Assembly (NCBI GenBank): GCA_900696645.1
Contig: CAADGV010000028.1
Span: 1 to 37,491, forward strand
Length of the DNA: 37,491 bases
Direction of reading: 5' to 3'
From: an uncultured Chlorobiota bacterium
GTDB lineage: Bacteria > Bacteroidota > Ignavibacteria > UBA10030 > UBA6906
In this document: piece after piece, positions 25,819-33,254 of the stretch
Numbering within the stretch: the stretch's first letter is position 1
Layout: each line of letters opens with the position of its first letter
Position numbers and translations under genes: made by a program
The notes under the pieces: model-generated
Database searches by the model: none
Told to the model about the DNA's origin: nothing
What the model saw: only the letters and a program-made list of their open reading frames with translations

Positions 25819-26928
25819 TTATAGGTAGAAATGAATAAGGAGATTGAACTCGTTGTTCTTCAGATCAACAGGATCTTCATGTGAGATTCGGTAAACGGGC
25901 CTGACTTCAACGCCGCTGATCGGGAAGAACTCAAAACCAAAACTGTAGCGGGAAACGGCGCCGGCTTTCACATCGATATTCGGATCGTAAAATTCATAAA
26001 TGAATTTGAGGTCAACGCCCGGCGTTACAACATATCCTGCTTCAACGTATGAGACGAGTCCCGTTGTTGTTGTGCCTGCCACCTTGTTCCGGATCCAATC
26101 AACTTCACCGGAAATCGTGAGATCACCATAACTCAACGATCCCATTCCTCCGAAAAGAGTGGTCTGGCTTCCACCGCCTCCTTCTCTGGAGAACACATTT
26201 CCCCCAAGCCCGAGAAACAGATCTTCCGAGAGTTTGAAGACGCCATCCGCTCTGCCCAGGAAGGCCTTATTGCTTGAGCCTCCACCTCCGAAGCCATCGG
26301 CCGCGTTGTACACGCCCGCCGTCACTGAAACGGGTCCCGGACTGAACCCAACTTCCCCGCCCGTCAGTTCTGAACGACCCCGTTCGGGACTGAATCCGGT
26401 TTGATCTCGAATGAATGTCCGGTGATCGTCAACCTTCGTTCCGTAATTGGGAACAAACTTCCCTATTTTGATATGGCCGTTGGCGGGAAGGATGTTCAAA
26501 AGCCCGAAGATCTCAAATCCGGAATAGATGCCTTTGTCGATGTAGATGCTCACCTTTCGAGCAAGCCGGAAATTCATGTACACATCACCCTGCATCTGGA
26601 AGAACGCATTATTGGTTGTCGAACCTTGTCCAGTTGAATCAGGAATCTGCTGTGCGTAGAAAAGCGTCCTGACATCCGCCCCGACGGAAACGAATTCGGA
26701 GAGTTTGGTCGAGAAGTCATCGAGACCCAGTTCCTCGCTCCAGGTCGGCACAGGCAGAGTCTCGCGCCCATACTGCACCCCGAACGCCTGCCGCATGCCC
26801 CCGCCCGAAGGATTCACGTGACAAGACTGGCACTTGGCCCCCGTTCGACTGGCAAACCGTGGAAGCGAAAATGAGGTTTCAGCCAGCAAAAAACAAAGAA
26901 GCAAAAAGCTGACAGGAATACGTTTCAT
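25819..26928 (-). CDS. Outer-membrane beta-barrel with N-terminal CXXCH heme motif
   Basis: A 369-residue exported protein. After the signal peptide (residues 1-21) comes FASRTGAKCQSCHVNPSGGGMR, with CQSCH at 33-37, next to the mature N-terminus. The remainder alternates polar and aromatic residues in strands, with KIGKFVPNYG, DHRTFIRDQTGF, VSVTAGVYN and a final LLIHFYL strand ending in an aromatic then Leu, as in porins. A barrel with a heme at its periplasmic mouth would be suited to move electrons or a substrate across the outer membrane. The gene follows a strong promoter at 27009-27037. Confidence 0.75.
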   Translation of the reverse strand: MKRIPVSFLLLCFLLAETSFSLPRFASRTGAKCQSCHVNPSGGGMRQAFGVQYGRETLPVPTWSEELGLDDFSTKLSEFVSVGADVRTLFYAQQIPDSTGQGSTTNNAFFQMQGDVYMNFRLARKVSIYIDKGIYSGFEIFGLLNILPANGHIKIGKFVPNYGTKVDDHRTFIRDQTGFSPERGRSELTGGEVGFSPGPVSVTAGVYNAADGFGGGGSSNKAFLGRADGVFKLSEDLFLGLGGNVFSREGGGGSQTTLFGGMGSLSYGDLTISGEVDWIRNKVAGTTTTGLVSYVEAGYVVTPGVDLKFIYEFYDPNIDVKAGAVSRYSFGFEFFPISGVEVRPVYRISHEDPVDLKNNEFNLLIHFYL

Positions 26929-27008
26929 GAGGGACTCCCATGTTGAGGTTCATAGAACAGGTTGAGATGGTACTCTTTGAGAATTATCGAGCGTTATGGA
27001 GTGGTGTC

Positions 27009-27037
27009 AATATAGCAAGACGATCTGAGGGAGTCAA
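27009..27037 (-). promoter_or_regulatory. Sigma-70 promoter of the barrel/cytochrome unit
   Basis: On the minus strand, TTGACT (27032-27037), a 17-nt spacer, and TATATT (27009-27014). The start of transcription would be near 27002, leaving a leader of about 74 nt before the ATG at 26928. The -10 box is identical to that of aceA. The remaining 26929-27126 DNA shows no other feature except the hairpin at 27087-27116. Confidence 0.75.
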
Positions 27038-27086
27038 CAAATGAGACAAGGAACGAGTTGCGTTCAGCTTTCAGAACATATAAGGT

Positions 27087-27116
27087 TCAGGGCTGCAGCG
27101 TTGACAGCAGCCCTGA
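27087..27116 (-). terminator. Hairpin after the type IX-secreted protein gene
   Basis: TCAGGGCTGC (27087-27096) and GCAGCCCTGA (27107-27116) are perfect inverted arms with a 10-nt loop, 11 nt after the stop codon. The following minus-strand sequence is only AT-rich (ACCTTATATG), so termination may be weak or the hairpin may serve mRNA stability. Confidence 0.6.
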
Positions 27117-27126
27117 GCACAGATAC

Positions 27127-28194
27127 TCACTTCAACACCAACATCCGTCCGGTTTCACTGAATGAGCCGCCGTTCATTCTATAGAAATACGTTCCGCTCG
27201 GCACACTCTCGGCATTCCAACTCGTGCGGTAGGTACCGGGTTGCTTCAGTTCGTTCACCAACGTCGCCACTTCCTGTCCCAATAGGTTGTATACCTTCAG
27301 CGAGACGAACTCCGCTGTTGCAACCTGATACTCAATAGTGGTTGAAGGATTGAACGGATTCGGATAGTTCTGTTTCAAAGCGAATCCCGTCGGGATGTCA
27401 TTACCCACCCGTACGCTTGTCGGCAACGGCCCGCTCCAGGTAGTTGAGTTTGGACTAATGTTGATTGTGCCGCTATTGGGTTGCAGCGTGTCGGTCGCGA
27501 CGACGGTGACCGATGCGCCATTCAATGCAATGAATTGGTAGCTCACTCTTCTCCCCGACGGCGTCCGGCTATCTTCGCGAATGCGCAAGGCCTGATGCGT
27601 GCCGAAACTTCCCGGAAGTGTGATAGTACCGTGTGCATCGACGGTTTGAGTTACGTTGTACGGGGTTATCTGATTGATAAGAGGTATGCCCAACAGCGAG
27701 ACCACAAGACTCTCAACGTATGCATATGTCCATGTTGTTCCATAAGCAAGTGGAAGTGAGTAGTAGACAAGTTCCGGCGTGTTAGTCAATCTGAGCACTG
27801 CCGTACCGAACGGCGTCGGTCCATCGCCGCCTGCACCAGGAATGTACAAGCTCGTTCCCAGACGTAGGTATTGGTGCACAATTCCCGTTATTCCTTCAAG
27901 GGTTTGACGTGTTCGCAACGCGTGGGTTGCGCCGGGAAACCAGCTTGCATACGGAGTCCCCGCCACGGCAACACTCGTCAGAGTGTCAAACCGGTGTGTG
28001 TTCAGCGAGCCGAAATTCCAGACATTTGCAGCAGAACCGGGGGTTCCGATATTCGCCGAAGCGGTCAGAGTGTCGGCGCGATTGATGAGGGCATTCCCAA
28101 CAGTAAGTCGGGCAGCAATATCTGTTGCGGTGATCGTAATCTGTGCCGAAGCGGCACAAGTCGCGAAGAGAAGCAAGCCAAGTACAGCCTTCAT
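27127..28194 (-). CDS. Secreted protein with type IX secretion C-terminal sorting domain
   Basis: A 355-residue protein with a signal peptide (1-18, ending ASAQ), a beta-rich central region of unknown function, and a C-terminal sorting domain from about residue 268. That domain has TGFALKQNYPNPFNPST (NYPNPFNP at 276-283), VYNLLGQEVATLVN and the ending SGTYFYRMNGG-GRMLVLK, the pattern for outer-surface or secreted cargo of type IX secretion in this phylum group. The central part contains no enzyme motif that I can name. The ATG has a strong SD (AAGGAGGT). A hairpin follows the stop. Confidence 0.88.
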   Translation of the reverse strand: MKAVLGLLLFATCAASAQITITATDIAARLTVGNALINRADTLTASANIGTPGSAANVWNFGSLNTHRFDTLTSVAVAGTPYASWFPGATHALRTRQTLEGITGIVHQYLRLGTSLYIPGAGGDGPTPFGTAVLRLTNTPELVYYSLPLAYGTTWTYAYVESLVVSLLGIPLINQITPYNVTQTVDAHGTITLPGSFGTHQALRIREDSRTPSGRRVSYQFIALNGASVTVVATDTLQPNSGTINISPNSTTWSGPLPTSVRVGNDIPTGFALKQNYPNPFNPSTTIEYQVATAEFVSLKVYNLLGQEVATLVNELKQPGTYRTSWNAESVPSGTYFYRMNGGSFSETGRMLVLK

Positions 28195-28456
28195 ACTACC
28201 TCCTTGTTATTTGAGTACTGTAGATTTGACATTCCAACATAGATGCAATTCTATACTCGAATAACGTCCCCCCGCCGTTTTCTCCTTCGATTCCGCAATA
28301 CACAGGTTAGTTGGATGGAGCTTCCGGCTAAAGCTATCTCTATCTCAAATCAAAGTCAAGCAATGAGGTTTTCAAGACTGGCGACTGCCGGAAGCATAGG
28401 ATTTGTGGAAGGCATTTCGTTGAATTGGTCACGGATTTGGATGAATATCAATCTGC
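28195..28456. other. Gene-free region between sigma factor and type IX-secreted gene
   Basis: No gene of credible quality, terminator or clear promoter was seen in these 262 bases. The only supported element is the strong SD of the downstream gene near 28196-28206. Confidence 0.5.
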
Positions 28457-29044
28457 CTAATTCTGTCTGTCAGAAGCAAAATGCGAGGAACCATAGCCTT
28501 GGCAGCGCGCGTAGGTTTCCAACTGTTGCGCGAGGAGTTTGCGTCCCCTATGAATGCGCGAACGAACAGTCCCGATAGGAGTCTGAGAGAACTCGGCAAT
28601 CTCCTCGTACGTGCAGCCTTCAAGGTCGCTCAGAATCAGTGCTGTCTGGTAGTCAGGCGGAAGTGCATCGAGTGCGTTGGAAACTTCATCTCCTATCATC
28701 GCCTCATGCGCTTCGGATGACCGGTAGTCGACCAACAGTACCCTGCCGGTTCGTGGAGCATTGTCGTCGTGCTGTGTTCCCCCATCGTCCACAAAATCCA
28801 TCGGAATGGTCTCATACTGCTTGCGGCGGTAATCGTTGATGTAGGAATTCTTGCAGATCTGAAAAAGCCATGCACGACAGTTCGTCCCTTCCTGATATGT
28901 ATGAAACGATTTGCATGCCTTGAGCATTGTTTCCTGTACCAGATCGTTTGTGTAGTGCTCGTCGCGACACAACTTGAAGGCAAAGTTTCGTACGGCATCA
29001 ATGTGTGTCAGAGCTTCCTGGGCGAACAGCGGTTCGTTGTACAT
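28457..29044 (-). CDS. ECF-type RNA polymerase sigma factor
   Basis: A 195-residue sigma-70 family protein with region 2 (about 10-77; DLVQETMLKACKSFHTYQ and FQICKNSYINDYRRKQ) and region 4 (about 125-175; LPPDYQTALILSDLEGCTYEEIAEF and TVRSRIHRGRKLL), linked by an acidic segment of about 50 residues. It would direct polymerase to an alternative set of promoters. No anti-sigma gene is adjacent: the next gene downstream codes for the type IX-secreted protein. The start is uncertain: ATG at 29044 gives the usual N-terminus; an in-frame ATG at 29086 has AGAGGA only one nt away. It may be read from the glycosyltransferase transcript upstream. Confidence 0.88.
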   Translation of the reverse strand: MYNEPLFAQEALTHIDAVRNFAFKLCRDEHYTNDLVQETMLKACKSFHTYQEGTNCRAWLFQICKNSYINDYRRKQYETIPMDFVDDGGTQHDDNAPRTGRVLLVDYRSSEAHEAMIGDEVSNALDALPPDYQTALILSDLEGCTYEEIAEFSQTPIGTVRSRIHRGRKLLAQQLETYARCQGYGSSHFASDRQN

Positions 29045-29235
29045 GGCGCACCGATTATGAAAAAGAACTGATGGAACATTTGTCATTCCTCTGACGCAAG
29101 GCGCGTGCCAGTATGAGAGAATCGAAAGTGAAGAAAATCTGCCCGGTTTTCAGCTTATTGACGGTGAATGTAGCATTCCCGCCACAGCCGGAAGCATGTG
29201 TGAGCAAACCTCTGTGGAATATCCGCCACAACACG

Positions 29236-30360
29236 CTAAGCATGCAATGCTTCACTAAACGCCTCGACGTGCAACCTGGCTGAAACGTCCCAGCGAAAAC
29301 CCTGCGCTCTCTCAACCCCCCGGACAATCATCAATTGCCGGAGATGCGCGTCAGTCAACATTGTGCGCATAGCGCCCGCGATGCTCTGCACGTCATACGG
29401 ATCGACGTACAGTGCGGCGTCAGCACAGACTTCAGGCAAACTTGAAACGTTCGAAACAACAACGGGACAGCCATGCATCATACCTTCCAGCGGCGGAAAG
29501 CCAAAGCCCTCATAGAACGACGGGAACACAAGGAGTGACGCCTTGTCGAGCAACTCTTCCATCTCTTCCGATGAAACATGCCCGCGATACACGACCCTCC
29601 CCTCATCAATACCGCATCCCTCGCGGCAGAGGGATTGCAGTCTGCGCTTCATCCGCCGGGTTCCGTGCCCCGTCATGATCAGCGTATGCGGCACTTCATT
29701 TTTTATCAGACAAAATGCCCGTAACAGCCCTTCAAAATTCTTCATCCCTACAAGCCGTCCGGTGAAGAGAATGTACTTCTCGTCAGACCTTTTCTTCATC
29801 TCAACAGCAGCCTGCAGTGATTGCCGGACGCCGTTGTGAATGACCCTCACTTGCGCTTCGTTAAGCTGATAATGTTTGAGCAACAAGTCCTTCGTATGTT
29901 GTGATGGTGTGATCACTGACTTTGCTTTGCGCAGGGCAAAGCCCAACAGATATTTGTAGTAGAGATACTGTTTCCGATGACTCGACTTGAACAGCAACGG
30001 AATAATGTCGTGAATCGTCACAATCTGGTTCTTGTGAAAGAACAATGCTTCAAGTTGGGTCGAGACAAAAATCAACGAACGTTTATGCTTCAATGACAGA
30101 ATGTTGGAAAACAGCAGCCGCATGAAATGCCCGCGGAACCGATAGTCGGGAGAGACACAGGAACTCACCCATCGAAGTTCGCATCTTTCAGAGAACCGGA
30201 TATCACGGATATGCTCGCGGCAGTTCTTGTTAACGTAGATGATAAACCGTAAGTCCGTTTGCATTTGCGACAATTCGCGGATCAGGTTGAGTGTGTAAAC
30301 CCCGAGGCCGTCAATGTACTTGCCTAAGTTTGTTGCGTTAATAACAATTGGTTCAGTCAT
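29236..30360 (-). CDS. Glycosyltransferase family 4 (GT-B fold)
   Basis: A 374-residue cytoplasmic sugar transferase. N-terminal GT-B domain begins IVINATNLGKYIDGLGVYTLNLIREL; HNGV (174-178) marks the domain border; ILFTGRLVGMKNFEGLL (197-213) and SFYEGFGFPPLEGMMHGCPV (281-300, EX7E motif, donor nucleotide-sugar site) mark the C-terminal domain. This retaining family adds sugars to polysaccharide precursors. The ATG at 30360 has a strong SD (GGGAGGT) inside the end of the ABC ATPase gene, an 8-nt overlap. It is the last gene of the polysaccharide operon. Confidence 0.94.
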   Translation of the reverse strand: MTEPIVINATNLGKYIDGLGVYTLNLIRELSQMQTDLRFIIYVNKNCREHIRDIRFSERCELRWVSSCVSPDYRFRGHFMRLLFSNILSLKHKRSLIFVSTQLEALFFHKNQIVTIHDIIPLLFKSSHRKQYLYYKYLLGFALRKAKSVITPSQHTKDLLLKHYQLNEAQVRVIHNGVRQSLQAAVEMKKRSDEKYILFTGRLVGMKNFEGLLRAFCLIKNEVPHTLIMTGHGTRRMKRRLQSLCREGCGIDEGRVVYRGHVSSEEMEELLDKASLLVFPSFYEGFGFPPLEGMMHGCPVVVSNVSSLPEVCADAALYVDPYDVQSIAGAMRTMLTDAHLRQLMIVRGVERAQGFRWDVSARLHVEAFSEALHA

Positions 30361-31099
30361 AGTTACCTCCCGATGTTCGATACGCATTGGCAACATCCAG
30401 TGACGGCCCGTCCATCACGACCTGACCCTTGTCCAGCCACACGAGTCGTTCGCATTGCGTGACGAGAAAATCCAGATTATGCGAAACAAACACCGTCGTT
30501 GTGCCGCTACGCATGAGTTGCTGCATTCGAACAACACATTTTCGCATAAAAAACTCATCCCCCACGCCGAATACTTCATCAACCAGCAGCACATCAGGGC
30601 GAACGTCCGTGGCAAGGGCAAACGCAAGCCGCGCATACATGCCCGATGAATACGCCTTCACCGGCTCATCAAAGAAATCTCCCAATTCCGAGAACTCGAT
30701 GATCCCGGGAATTTTTTGCTCAATATCCCGTTTCGAATATCCCATCAGGACTCCGGCAAGAACACAATTTTCCCGGCCGGACAAATCCCCGTGGAATCCT
30801 ATCCCAAGTTCGAGCAACGGAACAACATGTCTTTTCCTGTTGACGTAGACGCCGCCAATTTGCGGCGTGATAACCCGCGCTATCACGCGCATAAGTGTTG
30901 TTTTACCAGCTCCGTTCCGGCCGATTATTCCCACATGCTCGCCGTCGCTGATATTCAGCGAAACACCGGTGAGCGCATCGAATCTCGGTGGCTCCTTCTC
31001 ATCCAGCATGGTTGAAAGTGAGTACTTCAAGCTCCTGTGTTGAATGGCATGTTTGGAGAAACTCACGCCCGCGTTCGTGAGTTTGATGACAGTGTTCAT
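30353..31099 (-). CDS. ABC-2 polysaccharide exporter, ATP-binding subunit (Wzt/KpsT-like)
   Basis: A 248-residue ATPase with Walker A GRNGAGKT (60-67), signature YSSGM (150-154), Walker B LLVDE (171-175) and a switch His in VFVSHNLD. YSSGMYARLAFA and VDEVFGVGDEFF are typical of O-antigen, teichoic acid and capsule exporters. It lacks the C-terminal carbohydrate-binding domain of long Wzt proteins, ending right after the ATPase core. The start may be GTG at 31108, overlapping the permease stop, or ATG at 31099; neither has a clear SD. It powers export with the permease upstream. Confidence 0.93.
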   Translation of the reverse strand: MNTVIKLTNAGVSFSKHAIQHRSLKYSLSTMLDEKEPPRFDALTGVSLNISDGEHVGIIGRNGAGKTTLMRVIARVITPQIGGVYVNRKRHVVPLLELGIGFHGDLSGRENCVLAGVLMGYSKRDIEQKIPGIIEFSELGDFFDEPVKAYSSGMYARLAFALATDVRPDVLLVDEVFGVGDEFFMRKCVVRMQQLMRSGTTTVFVSHNLDFLVTQCERLVWLDKGQVVMDGPSLDVANAYRTSGGNYD

Positions 31100-31104
31100 G
31101 ATTG

Positions 31105-31878
31105 TCACAGATAGAAGTAGAATTCGTGTTTGTATTTGTCAACAGAATACATCCCGACGAGCAGAACTACCGCGCTGACACCAAATGCAACGCCCCAATC
31201 CACGCTGCCCGGCCAGGACGCATAGTAGATTGGTTTTTGAAACAATGCCGCAAAGTACGTGATAGGATGGAACTGCATCAGCCGCCCCTGCAGCGATCCG
31301 CTTGCAAACGCATCTGCACGAAACAGGATCGGTGAGGAGAAGAAGACAAGCATCAATCCCATTTGAATAATTGTTTTGACATCACGGAAGAATGTGTACA
31401 ACACAGCGGCAATCAATCCGGCCCCGAGTCCCAGCATCGCCCACGGAATGATTGCGAGAGGTAGCACGAGCAGATGAATCGTGAACGAGTGATTGAAGAG
31501 CAGGAAAAGGCCGAATACGACGGTAAGCGATATGAGAAATTCGAGACTTGCGACCGTCCAGCGTGTCAGCGGTAGCGCGTAGGGAGAAACATGGAGTTTC
31601 TTGAGCAGCCATTCACCTCCTACAATTGATTCCATGCACCCATTCACTACTTTTTCGAAATAGCGCCAGGGCATTAATGCGGCAAAGAGAAACACGGCAT
31701 AGTCTGCAACATGCATCCCGTTGACAACAGAAAAGATGAAGCTGAGAATCAGCAGGAAGAGCGCGGGCTCCAGAAAGTTCCAGAGAAAGCCCAACGCCGT
31801 GTAACGGTATTTCAACCTCAATTGTGTAAGGGCATAGAACCAGACGAACCGTTGAGCGACGGAGATTTCCATGATCAT
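31105..31878 (-). CDS. ABC-2 polysaccharide exporter, permease subunit (Wzm/KpsM-like)
   Basis: A 257-residue inner-membrane protein with six hydrophobic segments, typical of ABC-2 permeases; it starts with the family pattern LRLKYRYTALGFLWNFLEPALFLLILSFIF and contains the conserved WLLKKLHVSPYALPL and FFSSPILF patches. It forms the channel for a lipid-linked glycan with the ATPase downstream. The ATG at 31878 overlaps the upstream methyltransferase stop (ATGA). Confidence 0.92.
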   Translation of the reverse strand: MIMEISVAQRFVWFYALTQLRLKYRYTALGFLWNFLEPALFLLILSFIFSVVNGMHVADYAVFLFAALMPWRYFEKVVNGCMESIVGGEWLLKKLHVSPYALPLTRWTVASLEFLISLTVVFGLFLLFNHSFTIHLLVLPLAIIPWAMLGLGAGLIAAVLYTFFRDVKTIIQMGLMLVFFSSPILFRADAFASGSLQGRLMQFHPITYFAALFQKPIYYASWPGSVDWGVAFGVSAVVLLVGMYSVDKYKHEFYFYL

Positions 31879-33254
31879 GCGGGGATGAAATGAGTGTTCT
31901 TGTCAAATACCTCAGTGGATTGCGGCAGGGATGCAACCACCGGATGACTTTTCAGTTCGATCCGGTCAAACACACATGTGCCGTTCTTTATCTTTGCGAG
32001 AATGGCGTAGCAATAATCCTCATCGGTATTCACATGAATAGTTCTCGCCATCCACCCGATTCGCTGGATCGGGTGAGTAACTGATTCGACACATTCGACG
32101 GACTGCGACGCAAGGGTTTTGTAGCGATGAACGCGCAACTCTATTTCAGGATTCCCTGTAATCGAACCGGCATCAACCCGAAGCATCATTTCAAATACTC
32201 TCCTCTGACTTCCCCACCAAAAATATTCTGTATGAAAGGGGGTTTCCGCATCGCCGCTTTGTTCCCGCAGATCAAAAAATCCGGCATGGTCTGCACAAAA
32301 CCGGGATGCTTCGCCGGGCAACCAGGAATAAGGATCAATTGCGATATGAGCGCCCCCCATCTGAGACTGTAACTCGTTAACATAATTGTTTGTGAATTGT
32401 TTCGTCTCATCAAGTCCGACTACTTGCAGTCGCTGAGTACTCCTCGCCGTCTTCTTCTTCCTGAGAGTGAATATTCCGCACGTGAAAGGGTATTTGCCCC
32501 GCATGAGTTGAAGGTGTACACTTTCCTGCAATATCTTCCCTGCCACATTTGCTTCTTGTGAATGTGACAGTCTATTCAGATTCGATGGAATCGGGCGGTG
32601 GATCAAGTGATGCGAAATGCGTGCATCAAACTGACCCTCGGCCACGAGACCACTTTCTGCAAGTATCCCGGTAAGAAAGGGAAATGAAAACACGTAGTTG
32701 TGTTCATCTCTGATAGGTTCGTTGTCGTACAAAACTTCTGTTGTGAATACATACACACCGTCATCTTTCAAGACCCGGGCTACTTCGTTGAAGTGTTTCA
32801 GAAAATCTTCCCGCCTGCCTATGTGTTCAACAGCGCAGGTGGAATAGCAAAAGTCGAACGTGTTGTCGGGAAACTGCAGGTCCCGCATATCCATCCGAAG
32901 GGCTTTCAGTTTCTCATCGTCAACCGGAAAAGGCTTATTCTGCCGTATGAATTCGTCGGGGCTCTCCGTCTTCGCACAATCCCATGAGGTGTTCATCTCG
33001 TACAGATCGGTAATCACCAGTTGACGGACATGCCGGGCGATTGCATACGCGACCAACTCCTTCCCTCCTCCCATCGAAAGGCCGAGACTCCCGGTTTCCA
33101 GCTTGCCGTGATCGCGAAGCGTCTGAATGATCATTGCAAACTCCCATTGTTTTCTGTGGAACCGTGGGACTTCCCGCAGTTCTTCCCGGATGATTTCGTT
33201 GAAGCCGGGGCGAAACCAATCGGCTGCATCGCAGAGTTTGTTATACATGTTCAT
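31875..33254 (-). CDS. SAM-dependent methyltransferase with extra C-terminal domain
   Basis: A 459-residue protein. Residues about 55-210 form a class I methyltransferase domain: SLGLSMGGGKE (56-66) is the SAM-binding loop, VITDLYE (80-86) its acidic partner, and FDFCYSTCAVEHIGRREDFLKHFNEVARVLKDDG (about 134-167) is the Methyltransf_11 core. After a basic linker (RKKKTARS), residues about 310-459 form a beta-rich domain with no family I recognise (EIELRVHRYK, RTIHVNTDEDYCYAIL). By analogy with WbdD-type chain terminators it may methylate the end of the glycan and the C-terminal domain may bind sugar; this is inference. It starts within the stop of the upstream gene (ATGA). Confidence 0.83.
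   Translation of the reverse strand: MNMYNKLCDAADWFRPGFNEIIREELREVPRFHRKQWEFAMIIQTLRDHGKLETGSLGLSMGGGKELVAYAIARHVRQLVITDLYEMNTSWDCAKTESPDEFIRQNKPFPVDDEKLKALRMDMRDLQFPDNTFDFCYSTCAVEHIGRREDFLKHFNEVARVLKDDGVYVFTTEVLYDNEPIRDEHNYVFSFPFLTGILAESGLVAEGQFDARISHHLIHRPIPSNLNRLSHSQEANVAGKILQESVHLQLMRGKYPFTCGIFTLRKKKTARSTQRLQVVGLDETKQFTNNYVNELQSQMGGAHIAIDPYSWLPGEASRFCADHAGFFDLREQSGDAETPFHTEYFWWGSQRRVFEMMLRVDAGSITGNPEIELRVHRYKTLASQSVECVESVTHPIQRIGWMARTIHVNTDEDYCYAILAKIKNGTCVFDRIELKSHPVVASLPQSTEVFDKNTHFIPA

Noticed and set aside
30353-31108. Carbohydrate-binding domain on the ABC ATPase
   Set aside because: The protein ends directly after the ATPase core, too short for the extra domain of long Wzt proteins.
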